Below are positions 45,075 to 56,779 of a stretch of DNA of 64,000 bases, piece by piece. The notes below the pieces were generated by a model. That model did no database searches, was not told the origin of the DNA, and was given only the letters and a program-made list of their open reading frames with translations. This DNA is from Przewalskia tangutica (Eukaryota > Streptophyta > Magnoliopsida > Solanales > Solanaceae): NCBI GenBank assembly GCA_029844215.1, contig CM056732.1, positions 16,580,001 to 16,644,000 of the forward strand, read 5' to 3'. Made by a program: the position numbers and the translations under genes. Positions within the stretch are counted from its first letter, which is position 1. Every line of letters starts with the position of its first letter.

Positions 45075-46483
45075 TGTTGCTCCCAAACGCACACGCAAGT
45101 ATACGTGGCCGTACAAATAATATAGTGATTTTAGAAATCGTATGTAAAACCCACAGGGACTTATGATTAACCGTTAGTTAAATTAAACGATCCGAATTAT
45201 CTATACAAGAGAGGAAATTTGTAGGTTGTAATTCTAAATTAATTAAAATAAATTGAAAAAAAATAATGAACTTAGACAAAGAAAGAACTGATTTTTATAT
45301 TATCAATGAGATGAAATTGATGTAGGGCTATGGGCTATCTAACAATCACGTTATATTATTCAATTGATTCAACTTCTTAATTTAACTAGTTTACTGATTG
45401 ACATGATTGATGTTACGACTACGAATCTCTCGTGTCCTCTAGCCGCCCAATTGTATTACTTTCACGCATATATCTCTATGGTCATGAACCATAACACAAA
45501 TCCATTTATATTTCCCGTATATCAACCAAGCAGTGCAGACTAGGTATATCTCTATCCTAGACGTAAATCCGTTCCCCAATGCCAAGGGTTTGAGATCCTG
45601 CTCTATCTATTCCTATTGCTATCCTAGAATTCCTCTCTCGAGTTCAAGCTAAGATTCGTAGATAGTATTCGATTGGTGATCAAACAATCAAATAATTGAG
45701 CTCATGATTAAATAAATAAACTAATGCGATAAGCTAATTACTTAAAATCAATATTCGAATAACAACGTTCATGAAAGAACCATAACCCTAGAACGGAAAA
45801 TTTAGCTCCACATAGACATGTTGAAAATACAACAAATCATCCAAAGAAAAATATAAAACTATTATATGACGAAGAAGAGATAAAATCCTAATCAACTCTG
45901 GCCTCCACGACGGCTCCAAGCTCTGCCTAGATCCCAAGTTCTGAACTCAGGGTCACAAGTTATCCCAAAGCTTCCGTAAAAATCCTGTCTTATGGACTAT
46001 TTATATGTGTAGGAAAAATTTCAGACGAAATACCTTGTCCAAAATAAAATAGAAAAAGTTGGGAAAACTTTTAAAATTCTTCACGCACGCACCAAATAAA
46101 GTTCAGAGAACTGCTATTCTCGCGTTCTTCCAGCGACGCAATTGCATCGCACTGTCACTTTTTTCTCCAGGTACATTTTTCTTTCTGTTTCTTAATTACA
46201 ACTATTTCTTTGCAATTCTTCTTTGTTCCTTGATTTATTAAATGCTCCAAATGATGTTGCAATCATTACTAAGCAATCATGATTTCATTATTTTGTCTCC
46301 TCCTCTTTTTTCTCTTTTTTTCCGTATTTATTCAATTTTGCTTCAAATCTCTTCATCGATTTATTCCTGCACATTAAAAATATAATATTAAGCACAAAGT
46401 ACTATAATAATACTCAAAGACGATTAAAAATACTAAAATGTGAGACAACAATGACTAAATTATGCATTTTTGACCGAACATCA
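45075..46483 (-). repeat. 5' LTR of Athila-1
   Basis: 1,409 bp, TGTTGCTCCC ... CGAACATCA on the + strand, uninterrupted partner of the split LTR on the left. It carries the same short open frame with GKLLKFFTH near 46059, which is LTR sequence and not a gene. Confidence 0.85.
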
Positions 46484-46574
46484 CTCCGTACACAACCAAA
46501 TTTAAAGAGAGATCTCTCAGAATTTACCTAAAAGATAACTTTGATGACAGGAGTACTGCCGAAGGAGAGTAAAG

Positions 46575-46762
46575 TGTAAGAATATCTTCCTTGTCTTTCA
46601 TTAATTATTATGTACAATATATATAGTGTTACATAATTACAAACTAGATAACTAAATCTTCCTAATTACAATTGAAATATAAATTTATCTAATATAAAAG
46701 ATATACAAAATATGGTAATATTTTATCAATGATAATATACAAGATATGGTAATATTCTGTCA
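46575..46762 (-). repeat. 3' LTR of copia-3
   Basis: 188 bp, TGTAAGAATATC ... ATTCTGTCA on the + strand, very AT-rich. The alignment with 59710-59899 is clear throughout (for example ATTATGTACAATATATATAG in both). Confidence 0.85.
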
Positions 46763-47416
46763 TACCCCTACAGTTGAAGCATGAGGTTCTCGTACACTGA
46801 GACTGACTCGAAAAATCATCAAAGAGTATGCGCGAAAGTCTTTTAGTGAATATGTCAGCAATCTGATATCGGAAAGGAACATGAAGAACACAAACTTGTC
46901 CACGAGCAACTTTCTCACGTACAAAGTGAATATTCATTTCAATGTGTTTAGTGCGCTGATGTTGAACGAAATTGCCGGAAAGATATATCGCATTTACATT
47001 ATCACATCAAATCATTGTAGCATTATGGAGTGGATAATGAAACTCAAGTAGAAGGTTGCGTATCCAATAAGACTCAGAAACAACATTCGCTACACCTCTG
47101 TACTCATCTTTTGCCTAGATCGAGACAAAGTAGGCTTTATTTTAGAAGACCAAGAAAGCAAGTTATCTTCGAGAAACACATTAACCCGACATGGATCGAT
47201 GAGTGTTAGGACATCCACCCAGTCAGCATCAGAATAAGATGTGAGACCAGAGAGTGAGGACTTATACATGTGTAAGCCGAAATGAAGAGTACCTTATACA
47301 TATCGCAAAATGCGTTTGAGGGCACTCATATGTTCATCCGTCGGGTTGTGCATATGTAAGCATATTTGTGGCATGATATAGGATATATCTGGTCTAGTAA
47401 AAGTGAGATACTGCAG
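46763..47416 (-). pseudogene. Copia-3 RNase H, left fragment
   Basis: Continuation of copia-3 beyond Athila-2: FTRPDISY, then HMSALKRILRYV, SYSDADWVDV, and the end region HFVREKVARGQVCVLHVP and DIFTKRL (46937-46689). Several stops break it. The break at 47421 is the Athila-2 target site TGCAC. Confidence 0.75.
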
Positions 47417-47421
47417 TGCAC

Positions 47422-48761
47422 TGATGCGCGAAAAGATGCACACACTTTAACGCAAGTGCACGTTATCGTGACAAGTAATATAGTCTAGGTAAGACCGAAT
47501 ATCGTCCACAAGGATTAGTGTTCAAGTACCAATTATCTATCTTTTGGTATCTATTTGGTAACCGATATTTGAGTTTGTTGATTATACTAACAATTATAAA
47601 GACTAATTAACTATGTTGTTTACTTCAGTAGTGATGGGAATGGGGCTCCAAGTCTCCTCAACTATCCGTTTATGTTACTTATTAATGCAATGAATTATGG
47701 TTCTTCTTCTTTTGGAGCTAGCAGGTTTACTAAATCGTTTTATACTCCCGTTAAGGCTATATAAACACTCAACCCCAGTATCACTCCTTTCTACCTTTCG
47801 GTGATAAAGATGACTCTATAGGAGGATTAAGACCAAAAACCTAGTTAAACGTCACGCGCCATGCGTAAAATTAGGTGTTTAGATCTCTCGTTAACGCTAC
47901 ACAAGTAATTGAGGTATTTTCATCCCCAATCCAAAATATGTCTACCCAACTTACAACATATTCACAACCTCCTCCTTTCGAAGTTTGATTAGAAATCATA
48001 TAAATAATGATAATTAGTGATTAATTAATTACCAAGCATTCAAAGCAATTATTGGATAAATCTCAACAAGAAGAAGAATAACCATAACCATGCATCAATT
48101 CATAACATAAGTTTCTAGTGATTTAACATGGAAAGCCCTATAATGGAATTAGTTCCTAGCCATTGACATGACAAGAACTAATTCAATGTTCATCATAAAA
48201 ACTGAAATAAAGAAAAGAAAAGAAAAGAAAGTTACTAAATTATGGTCTCCAATCTTCAATCCAAGAAGCCTTGTGTTGTGCAAGAAAGGGAACTCTTAAA
48301 AACTGCCTAGGGTTCTCCTTTTATAGGCTCAAAACCGCCTCAAACTTTTCCCTTCAGGCCTGGCCCAGAATTCGTCATTAAACCTGATTTTCCCGCGTCG
48401 GCGCCGCGGCGCCGAAACTTCTGCGATGTTTCGGATGATTTGGCGCCGTGGCCCTGCACTCTGCTGTCCAGAGGCGCCGGGGCGCTGCAACTTCTGCGGC
48501 CTTCTGGATATTGGGCGCCGCGGCCCTACACCTGTTGGTAGGAGGCGCGCGGCCGCCCGCCTCGTTCGCCACTTTCTCGTCTTTTAAGCTCTGGAACCTC
48601 CACTTTTGCCCTCTTTTAGCTCCTTTTCCGCCATTGGGCCATTTTAACCACTTTGACTCAAAAGAAAGAAAATCTATCCTAATACGACACTTATTTGTAC
48701 AAAAAGGGACAAAAGATTAGCTAAAAACGACTCGAAAAGTGTATATAAAATACACCGATCA
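47422..48761 (-). repeat. 3' LTR of Athila-2
   Basis: 1,340 bp with a GC-rich core at about 48395-48560 built of GGCGCCG-starting units. It is followed by the complement of the polypurine tract (AATACCCTCAAACTTAACC, 48762-48780). It differs from the 5' LTR at roughly 20 positions outside the GC-rich core. Confidence 0.85.
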
Positions 48762-49958
48762 AATACCCTCAAACTTAACCTTTGCTCGCCCTCGAGCAAA
48801 GATAAAAAGAAAGAAATAAAGACTCAAGAAAAAGGAAAATAAACAGACTCAATGACATTGATCACTTTTGCTGCATTGGCGTTACTTAGAAAAACATGAA
48901 GATTGGAAAAATAATATGCAGGAACATATAGCATGAAATTTTAGCACACTAAACACATTAAGCTAGATATTTCACAAACTCATCTTTATCATGCTTAATG
49001 GAAATCACATACTGAATCATGCATGTTAATTTCAAAATTCCTATGGCATGTTTACTTGCTATTCTCCACTAATCATGGCTATGCATCTAAGAGATCTTCA
49101 GGACTTTTAAGGGTTGTAATGTAGGCTTAGGTATGGGTAGGTAAAAATAGGCATTTAGGCTCATTTTTGTGTATCATAAGCTCTTTAGCTTTTCAGTGTT
49201 TCCTTTTTCTTTTGATTCTTTTCTTCACTTCAAATCTATCTTTCCCTCTTTTGTTTTGGGAGAGTGAAGTGTATTATAATAACAAGCACCCCCAAACTTA
49301 GGCTTTTGCCTATTTCTCATTACTTTTTTATTGGGGTGCATCACTTTTGTTCACTCTTTGTCTCTTTTTTATCACAATTTATTCCAACTATTTCACATGT
49401 TTACTTATGGCACAAGTATGGGAATATAGGGTGTCAAAGAAAAAGTTCAATTTTTAGGCTCAATGGGGCTGACTAGGGATACTTTTAATGTCAGGGATAG
49501 AAAAGAGTGGTAAGAATTGGCTAACAAAGAAACGCCTGAGTCATCTCCCTAACATGCATATCCTAACTATTTCGCCTCAAATAGCAAGCAATCATAACAA
49601 ATAGGTTTTAATCATTTAGCATGCACAATTCAAGCAAGAAACTCCAAATAGATGATTTTGAGTTTTGGCATATCTAACCTAAGTGTTTAGATAGTTTCTT
49701 TTAATTCTGTTACATTATTCCACCTTACTTCACTAGGTGTTTCTAGTAACTACAGCATGCATGATCTTTTGACAGACAATTATGACTCAAAAGAAAAAAA
49801 AATTGTGACTAAAAAAATACACAAAAACAACAAAAAGACTTAAACATACTATAACAATAAGACATAAATAAAACACCCCCCCAAACTTAAATCACACATT
49901 GTCCCCAATGTGTGTAGACTCAAAGACAATAAAAGAAAATGACACTTACAAACTTGGT
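48762..49958 (-). other. Athila-2 3' non-coding region
   Basis: About 1.2 kb without a gene. It shares a block with Athila-1 near 49105-49160. The complement of 49873-49890 (CCCCCCCAAACTTAAATC) is an internal purine-rich tract just after the ORF, and ACACATTGTCCCCAATGTGT (49896-49915) is a 20-bp near-perfect palindrome beside it. Confidence 0.55.
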
Positions 49959-51135
49959 TTAAAATGGTGGCGGTGGCGGTGAATAATGCATCGACCATTG
50001 GTTGAACAGGGAACTCATCTCGTCAAATTGCTGGTGCAACTGTTGTTGCTCCTGCCTCAATTTTTGTTGCCCTTGTCTCAACTCATGTTGTCCTTGTATT
50101 ACTGTGTCGAAATGTTGCATCATCATTCTCTGGTTCTGGAGCAACTGCTCCATCATAGGCACTGGGGTTACGATTACGTGGTTGGTGGTGGCTAGGCCTG
50201 CCGCATATTGAGCCTCTATTTCGCACTCATCTTCGCTCATCGGCCTCTGCCGCCGCTGGTGGTGCTGGTGCTCTTCTTCTTGCTGCTGGGGGGCTTGGGT
50301 CTGGGAAGGAGTGCACTATCCCATAAGACACAGGCAGTTGGTTTCTCTCCTTAGTATCAGTGGGTAGGATTGGGACCCCATTCATGTGGCATAAATTAGT
50401 GATAAGTGATCCATGTCCCAATCCACCTGTTGTTACCAACCTGCTGATTTCTTCAATACTTTGCACTATCTCTTTCCCCACATCAATCGTCTTCCCCTTC
50501 ATAATTCCATATATCAGTTTGATTCTGTCTTCTGGCACTCTGGTGAAGTGCGTGGATGGAATCATGCGGACGCTAACGAAATACAACCAACCCTTGGCTG
50601 TCTTGTTGAACTGACACCTGCTCAGTCCTCTTGACCCATTTCTGGCAATATCAAATGCAGCCCCAGGGTAGCTCACTGTGTCTGCGACGGCATTCCAGTT
50701 GATGTTGTTGGTGCTCCTAGACCATGTTCTAAAGTAGTTCCAATCACCATCTCCTCCTTCAACATCAACTGTTTTTAGAGACATATTTATTGCTGCTGCC
50801 GTCACAGACATATATCTTCCCCTCACAAAGCATTTGTTGTCCACCTTCTTCGGAAAGTTAGCATATAATTCACGTACCATTGTTGTGTTCATTGGTGCTA
50901 TCTTCTCCGGGTTTACAAATTTCTTCCACCCCATTATCTCAATCATTGCCCGAATGGGCTCATAGACATCCTCCTCCCCAAATGAATCCCTTTGATAGTC
51001 CATTCCCCTTTCAGGGATTAAGTGCCTAGTACTAAGCTTTTTGTATCTTTCATAAGCTTGTTGGCTCACGAACCTAGTATCATCGTATTGCGGGGCTGAG
51101 GTGGATGTGGAGGCTCTTCTCTTTCTGGCGGACAT
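49959..51135 (-). CDS. Large ORF in place of pol, plant transposon-protein-like
   Basis: A 302-codon frame (51135-50227) followed by a 93-codon frame (50240-49959), overlapping in ATGAGCGAAGATGA. Frame one begins MSARKRRASTSTSA (basic, Ser/Thr-rich), then RFVSQQAYERYKKLSTRHLI, then a domain to about residue 270 with NYFRTWSRSTNNINWNAVAD and TGGLGHGSLITNLC, and ends Pro/Ala-rich. Frame two has a Gln-rich coiled coil (QGQHELRQGQQKLRQEQQQ) and a Pro-rich end. Together they look like one protein of about 395 residues with a single frame change. From memory it matches the family called putative plant transposon protein (often found in Athila-type elements); its function is unknown. It shows no catalytic motif of RT or integrase and no clear signal peptide or membrane segment, unlike an envelope protein. 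Apart from the frame change it has no internal stop. Confidence 0.6.
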
Positions 51136-52151
51136 GGTTAAATCACTTTTTCAGCTTACACTTCGTATCCACAACACTACCCAACACTATCACCCTTAAG
51201 AAAAAAAAAACTTCAACTCCTGCACAATACCCACACCCTCCTTGTATACTCTTCCTCACTTTTTCACAACCAATTTTTCAACACCCCACAACTTCAACAC
51301 TACAACCCTCCTCCAAACTACTACCTCCTTTGACTACAGTAAAGCTCTCAAGAACAGAAAAAAAATTACCTTTTTATGGTGTTCTTCAAGGTGTTCTTGC
51401 TTCTAATGGTGATTTGAGGCAATGTGATGAAGTTTTTGTTGGTTGAGATGGCTAAGGGTTTAGGGATTTTAAGAGTTTTGGTTGTGGTAGGGTTTGATTT
51501 GTGGAAGATTTGTGGGTGAGGTTTGAATTTTCGTGGGTTTTGTGGAGAAGAAAGGTTAGGTTTTGGTTTGAATTTGGGGGAAATCCGGTCTTTGGGCGTT
51601 TTATCACTTTCTGGATTTCCGCCGCGCGGCCTGCGTTAGGCGCGGCCAATGTTCGCACTACTGGAATTTCTGCGCGGCCTGCTGGCGCCGCAACGCTTAA
51701 ACTTCAGCGCTACGCTCTTTCGCGCCGCGCCGCTTCCAGGCGTCGCGACGCTTACCCATTTTTTCTGGAAATCCTGGTTGTTCTTCAGTTTTCCGCCCTT
51801 CAATTTATTGGCCTACACCTGTCAATCACAACACAAACACTACCTCCGTGAGACCGTTCTTAATAAAAACTACTATATTAACGTAAAATAAATCAAAATA
51901 CCTTGGGTTGCCTCCCAAGTAGCGCTGTCTTTAACGTCTTTTAGCCGGACGCAAGTTCCTTAACTCAATAAGTGTGGGGTGGATTAACCCCACAACCAAT
52001 CCATTTTCTCCACATTTTTCGTTTTCGGTTTCTTCTCTTCTTAGAATTATCTTCAAGGGAAGGTTCAGGAACACATACCTGCTTTTGTGGAGGTTCGGCG
52101 TCACATACCTGCTTTTGTGGGCTCATCTCCCTTGGTTTGGCTGGTATTGGC
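51136..52151 (-). other. Athila-2 inter-ORF region with GC-rich block
   Basis: Non-coding DNA between protease and the large ORF, where pol would normally lie. It contains a GC-rich block (51615-51760) with GGCGCCGCAACGC and GCGCGGCC motifs, similar in kind to the GC-rich core of this element's LTRs. Frames through it are compositional. Confidence 0.5.
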
Positions 52152-54458
52152 TCACAGGGGGTTTTGGGTGCTGATTGCAAAGCACCTGCTCATGGTTGGT
52201 GGCTCAATGATGTGTTTAAATACTTTAAACACCATTTCTTCCTTCTCCACCCTCAACGTCAGCTCTCCTCTTTCTACATCGATCAAGGCTCTCCCTGTCG
52301 CCAGGAATGGTCTCCCCAATATGATAGGGATTTCTGCATCCTCTTCCATGTCAAGAATGAGGAAGTCCGCAGGAAAAAAGAATTTTCCTACTTTAACAAT
52401 CACGTCCTCAATCTTCCCTCTTGGGTGAACCACTGTCCTATCGGCTAGTTGCAGGCTCACCGTGGTCGGCTTGGCTTCACCTAATTCCAACCGTTTAAAC
52501 ACCGATAACGGCATCAAATTTATGCTTGCCCCTAAATCACAAAGAGCCCTGTTGCATGTCACCCTGCCAACTGTGCAAGATAGTTTAAAGCTCCCTGGAT
52601 CTTTTAGTTTAGGGGGCAACTTCTTCTGCAAGATAGCACTGCACTCCTCCGTTAGTGCTACCATCTCATACTCTGCCAGTTTCTTCTTCTTCCCCAAGAT
52701 CTCTTTCATGAATTTGAAATAGGAGGGCATCTGCTCCAACGCCTCTATAAAAGGTATGTTGATATGCAGCTTTCTGAATGTCTCCAAAAATTTGGAGAAT
52801 TGTTTATCAACTGCCTTCCGCTGCAATCTCTGTGGGAATGGGATCTTCTTTGTATACTCCTTCTCTGGAGTTTTCTCTACTATTGGGCGAGCTTCAACCA
52901 CCTTCTCTTTCTCCATCTCTGCCCTTTGCTTAACTACCGGCTGAGGTGACTGTTGCTCCAACTGTTTACCACTTCTCAACTGTACTGCCTAGCATTGTTC
53001 TCTCGGATTCACCTCTATGTTGCTTGGCAGTGTACCCTGTGGCCTGCTGTTCGATTGCTTTGCTAGCTGACCCACTCGCGTTTCCAAGTTTCTGAACGAG
53101 GATCTAGTTTCTGTCACGAACTGGGTCTGGGCGTTGGTGAGTGCCAACAAAGCTGCTCTCAACTCATCTTGCTTTTCCGTGAATGTGCATTGACCGCTGA
53201 GACGGTGGCCTGAGTAAAGCTTCTTGATTCTCGCATCGCCGTTTTGATATTGGCCCCTATATTGATTCTGCTGCCCCTGGTCTCCTCTCCATGAGAAATT
53301 TGGGTGATTCCTCCACCCTGGATTATATGTGTTGGAGTATTGGTTGTTTTGTGGCCGCTGATAGTTACCCACGACCTGACATTCTGCCTGTTCGATTGGC
53401 ATATTATTAGGATCAGCAGCAGGACATCTATCGAATGTATGTGGGCCTCCACAAATTTCACAGCTCTTAGGCATCTGCACTGCATTTACTGACATTGTAT
53501 GTTGCTGCAGCTGTTTCGTCAAAAGGGCCACTTAGGCATTCAAGGCAGCGATGGCATCTATCTCGTGGACTCCCACTGTTCTCCTCCCACTCATTGGTCT
53601 ATCTTCTGTGACATGGTTGTTGGTGGCAATATCTTCTAACAATTCGTGAGCTTCGTGGGCTGTTTTCCTCATGAATGTCCCACATGTTGCTGCATCTATA
53701 ATGGTTCTGGTTGTTCCGCTCAGCCCGTTATAGAAGATGTGGACCAAGTTCCACAACTCAATACAGTGGTGTGGGCACTTTCTCTGCAAATCTTTGAACC
53801 TCTCCCAAGCTTCGTATAATGACTCTCCATCTGCTTGGTAGAAGTTATTCAGCTCCCCTCTCAATTTTACTGATTTGCATGGGGGAAAGAATTTGGCTAG
53901 AAATTTTTGTGCCAGCTCTTGCCATGTAAAAATCGAATCAGCTGGCAGGGAATTTAACCATACTTTTGCTCTATCCCTGAGTGAGAAGGGAAAGAGCCTC
54001 AATCTGACGGCATCATCAGTAACGCCGTTATATCTGAAAGTTGCACATAGCTCCAAGAAATTAGCTATGTGCATATGTGGATCCTCTGATGGCAGTCCTC
54101 CAAATTGCACTGTGTTCTGCACCATGCTCAGAATCGCCGGTTTGATCTCAAAGTTGTTTGCTCCTATTGCAGGGAGCCTAATACATGTCTGTGCTCCGTT
54201 CACCCTTGGCAGCACGTAGTCTCCCAAGCTTCTTTCTGCCTGGGCTTGAACTCTTTCCTCGACATCCATAGGTACTCGCCGAGGCATTCCTGGGTTAGGT
54301 TGATTTTCACCCAACCCTTCTCTCATCATATTGTTGTTTTGAACACCGTCCATCTCTATCAAGGCTGCAATCCGCTGATTCTTTCTGTTCTGTTTACAGG
54401 TTTTCTCAATCTCTGGATTGAAGGGAACAAGAGTGTCTGCCCCTCTTCTCCTTCGCAT
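52152..54458 (-). pseudogene. Athila-2 gag-protease, two in-frame stops
   Basis: One frame interrupted by two stops (TAA at about 53531, TAG at about 52987). Residues 1-308 hold the gag N-terminus (MRRRRGADTLVPFNPEIEK) and core (FGGLPSEDPHMHIANFLELC, FPFSLRDRAKVWLNSLP, ELWNLVHIFYNGL). The next part has the knuckle CEICGGPHTFDRC and YNPGWRNHPNFSWR, a typical Athila motif. The third part (from LRSGKQL) ends in the protease, with CDLGASINLMPLSVF where other plant elements have DxGAS. It stops soon after the protease with no RT. The two stops are single-base changes in otherwise well-preserved coding sequence, so decay is recent. Confidence 0.8.
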
Positions 54459-54605
54459 AAACTGATTTCCTGAAACAGATCAAAAACATACAAACAGATC
54501 ACGGCACCCTGATTTTTACCGAAAAAAAAACGTAAAAATAAAATAAAAATTAAAAACCAAATTAGAAATTAAAAATAGATAAAATTGATATTGAACTATG
54601 CCTAA

Positions 54606-54627
54606 TCCCCGGCAACGGCGCCAAAAA
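54606..54627 (-). other. Primer-binding site of Athila-2
   Basis: The complement of the + strand sequence contains GGCGCCGTTGCCGGGGA, the canonical Athila site that I recall as matching a tRNA-Asp 3' end. It is two bases from the LTR. Confidence 0.8.
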
Positions 54628-54629
54628 CT

Positions 54630-55978
54630 TGATGCGCGAAAAGATGCACACACTTTAACGCAAGTGCACGTTATCGTGACAAGTAATATAGTCTAGGTAA
54701 GACCGAATATCGTCCACAAGGATTAGTGTTCAAGTACCAATTATCTATCTTTTGGTATCTATTTGGTAACCGATATTTGAGTTTGTTGATTATACTAACA
54801 ATTATAAAGACTAATTAACTATGTGTTTACTTCAGTAGTGAGGGGAATAGGGCTTCCAAGTCTCCTCAACTATCCGCTTATGTTACTTATTAATGCAATG
54901 AATTATGGTTCTTCTTCTTTTGGAGCTAGCAGGTTTACTAAATCGTTTTATACTCCCGTTAAGGCTATATAAACACTCAACCCCAGTATCGCTCCTTTCT
55001 ACCTTTCGGTGATAAGGATGACTCTATAGGAGGATTAAGACTAAAAACCTAGTTAACCGTCACGTGCCATGCGTAAAATTAGGTGTTTAGACATCTCGTT
55101 AACGCTACACAAGTAATTGAGGTATTTTCATCCCCAATCCAAAATATGTCTACCCAACTTACATCATATTCACAACCTTCTCCTTTCGAAGTTTGATTAG
55201 AAATCATATAAATAATGATAATTAGTGATTAATTAATTACCAAGCATTCAAAGCAATTATTGGATAAATCTCAACAAGAAGAAGAATAACCATAACCATG
55301 CATCAATTCATAACATAAGTTTCTAGTGATTTAACATGGAAAGCCCTATAATGGAATTAGTTCCTAGCCATTGACATGATAAGAACTAATTCAATGTTCA
55401 TCAGAAAAACTGAAATAAAGAAAAGAAAAGAAAAGAAAGTTACTAAATTATGGTCTCCAATCTTCAATCCAAGAAGTCTTGTGTTGTGCAAGAAAGGGAA
55501 CTCTTAAAAACTGCCTAGGGTTCTCCTTTTATAGGCTCAAAACCGCCTCAAACTTTTCCTTCGTGCCCGCCCACTCGTCATTAAACTCGATTTTCCGCGT
55601 CGACGCCGGCGTTCGCTATCGGCGCCGCGGCGCCGAAACTTCTGCGATGTTTAGGATGATTTGGCGCCGCGGCCCTGCACTCTGCTGTCTAGAGGCGCCG
55701 CGGCGCTGCAACTCTGCGCTTACGGATATGGCGCGCTGCGCACTGCGCTGGTAGGCGGCGCTGGCCCGTGTTTCTGCCTCGTTCGCCACTTTCTCGTCTT
55801 TTAAGCTCTGAAACCTCCACTTTTTCCCTCTTTTAGCTCCTTTTCCGCCATTGGGCCATTTTAACCACTTTGACTCAAAAGAAAGAAAATCTATCCTAAT
55901 ACGACACTTATTTGTACAAAAAGAGACAAAAGATTAGCTAAAAACGACTCGAAAAGTGTATATAAAATACACCGATCA
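54630..55978 (-). repeat. 5' LTR of Athila-2
   Basis: 1,349 bp, partner of 47422-48761. Its GC-rich core (about 55560-55790) differs from that of the other LTR by many small indels while the rest aligns smoothly. It is nearly identical to the distal part of the LTR at 61426-62759. Confidence 0.85.
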
Positions 55979-55983
55979 TGCAC

Positions 55984-56760
55984 CTGCTAAACTGCGATCG
56001 TGAGTCAGGTCGGCATACAAAGAATCTGAAGAGGCATTGAGTTTTAAATTAGTGTCAACCGGTGTGTGAGCCAGTTTGCAAGACTTCATGTCTGCTCGGT
56101 CAAGGATATCTTCGGCGTACTTTCTTTGACAAAGAAATAAGCCACATGCATGTCTCGTAACAGCAATGACAAAAAATAGCTTAAGGGGCCCAAATCCTTC
56201 ATAGCAAACTCAGAGGCAAGGAGTGACATAATGGATTGACGAAGTGCATCAGAAAATATGGCGAGGATGATATCATCAACATATAGTAGGATGTATGTCA
56301 TGCATTACATTTGCTATAGATGAACAGTGAATTATCAGATTTGCTATGTGAAAACCCGATAGAGGATAAAAAATCAACAAATCATCGGTACCATGCATGA
56401 GGAGCCAGTTTCATTCCATAGAGTGATTTCTTCAAAAGACACATAATCTGGATGAATCGGATTCCTGAATCCCATAAGCTGGTGCATATATAAAGTTTCA
56501 TGAAGGTCTCTATGCAAGAAAATATTTTTGACATCAAACATATGAATAGGCCAAGACTGGGTTGAATGTTTCATCACAATCTACTCCCACCCATTGAGAC
56601 TTGTCATCACCTACAAGATGAGCTTTGTGCCTCTCAAAAGAACCATGAATTTTTTATGTCAAAAAATTCATATAGAAAGAATATTATTAGCATCAGGAGG
56701 ACGAGGTATTAGATCCCACATATGATTTTTAATAAGAGCATTATATTTGTCAATAATTGC
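55984..56760 (-). pseudogene. Copia-3 reverse transcriptase
   Basis: Frames 56577-56374 (HMFDVKNIFLHRDLHETLYM; the usual motif is DVKNAFLxGxLxExVYM) and 56301-56086 (YILLYVDDIILAIFSD with the catalytic Asp pair intact, then FAMKDLGPLSYFL). It is broken by several stops and cut by Athila-2 at 55983. The remaining part is at 46763-47416. Confidence 0.8.
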
Positions 56761-56779
56761 ATTTTCTAATTAGAATTAG

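Larger units (their letters stand above)
31511..46483 (-). mobile_element. Athila-1: non-autonomous Athila-like gypsy element hosting two copia elements
   Basis: Minus-strand element with LTRs 31511-38105 (interrupted) and 45075-46483, ends TGTTGCTC ... GAACATCA, and a near-perfect duplication CACCG/CTCCG. The primer-binding site at 45051-45072 is a diverged form of the Athila site. Without the two nested copia elements it is about 6.5 kb. Inside I see only gag-like zinc knuckles and two small ORFs, with no RT, RNase H or integrase, so it would have relied on enzymes in trans. Confidence 0.75.
47422..55978 (-). mobile_element. Athila-2: complete Athila-like gypsy element without pol
   Basis: 8,557 bp, ends TGATGCGCG ... 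CACCGATCA, perfect duplication TGCAC (47417-47421 and 55979-55983). LTRs are 47422-48761 and 54630-55978. The canonical Athila primer-binding site is at 54606-54627. Minus-strand genes are gag-protease (54458-52152) and a separate ORF (51135-49959). There is no reverse transcriptase, RNase H or integrase, so the element must have been mobilised by a relative. Confidence 0.9.

Noticed and set aside
46059..46241. Small GKLLKFFTH-containing ORF, also at 37668-37850
   Set aside because: The two copies lie at the same place in the two Athila-1 LTRs, so they are repeated LTR sequence and no gene context supports them.
49959..51135. Envelope gene of an Athila retrovirus-like element
   Set aside because: No signal peptide or membrane-spanning hydrophobic segment is visible; the protein is hydrophilic with a Gln-rich coiled coil.
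51649..51891. Frames through the GC-rich block as a protein
   Set aside because: Composition-driven open frames in several phases, with no start context or similarity.
52462..52722. Open + strand frames opposite Athila-2 gag-protease
   Set aside because: Mirror frames of a well-preserved coding region on the minus strand, without domains.
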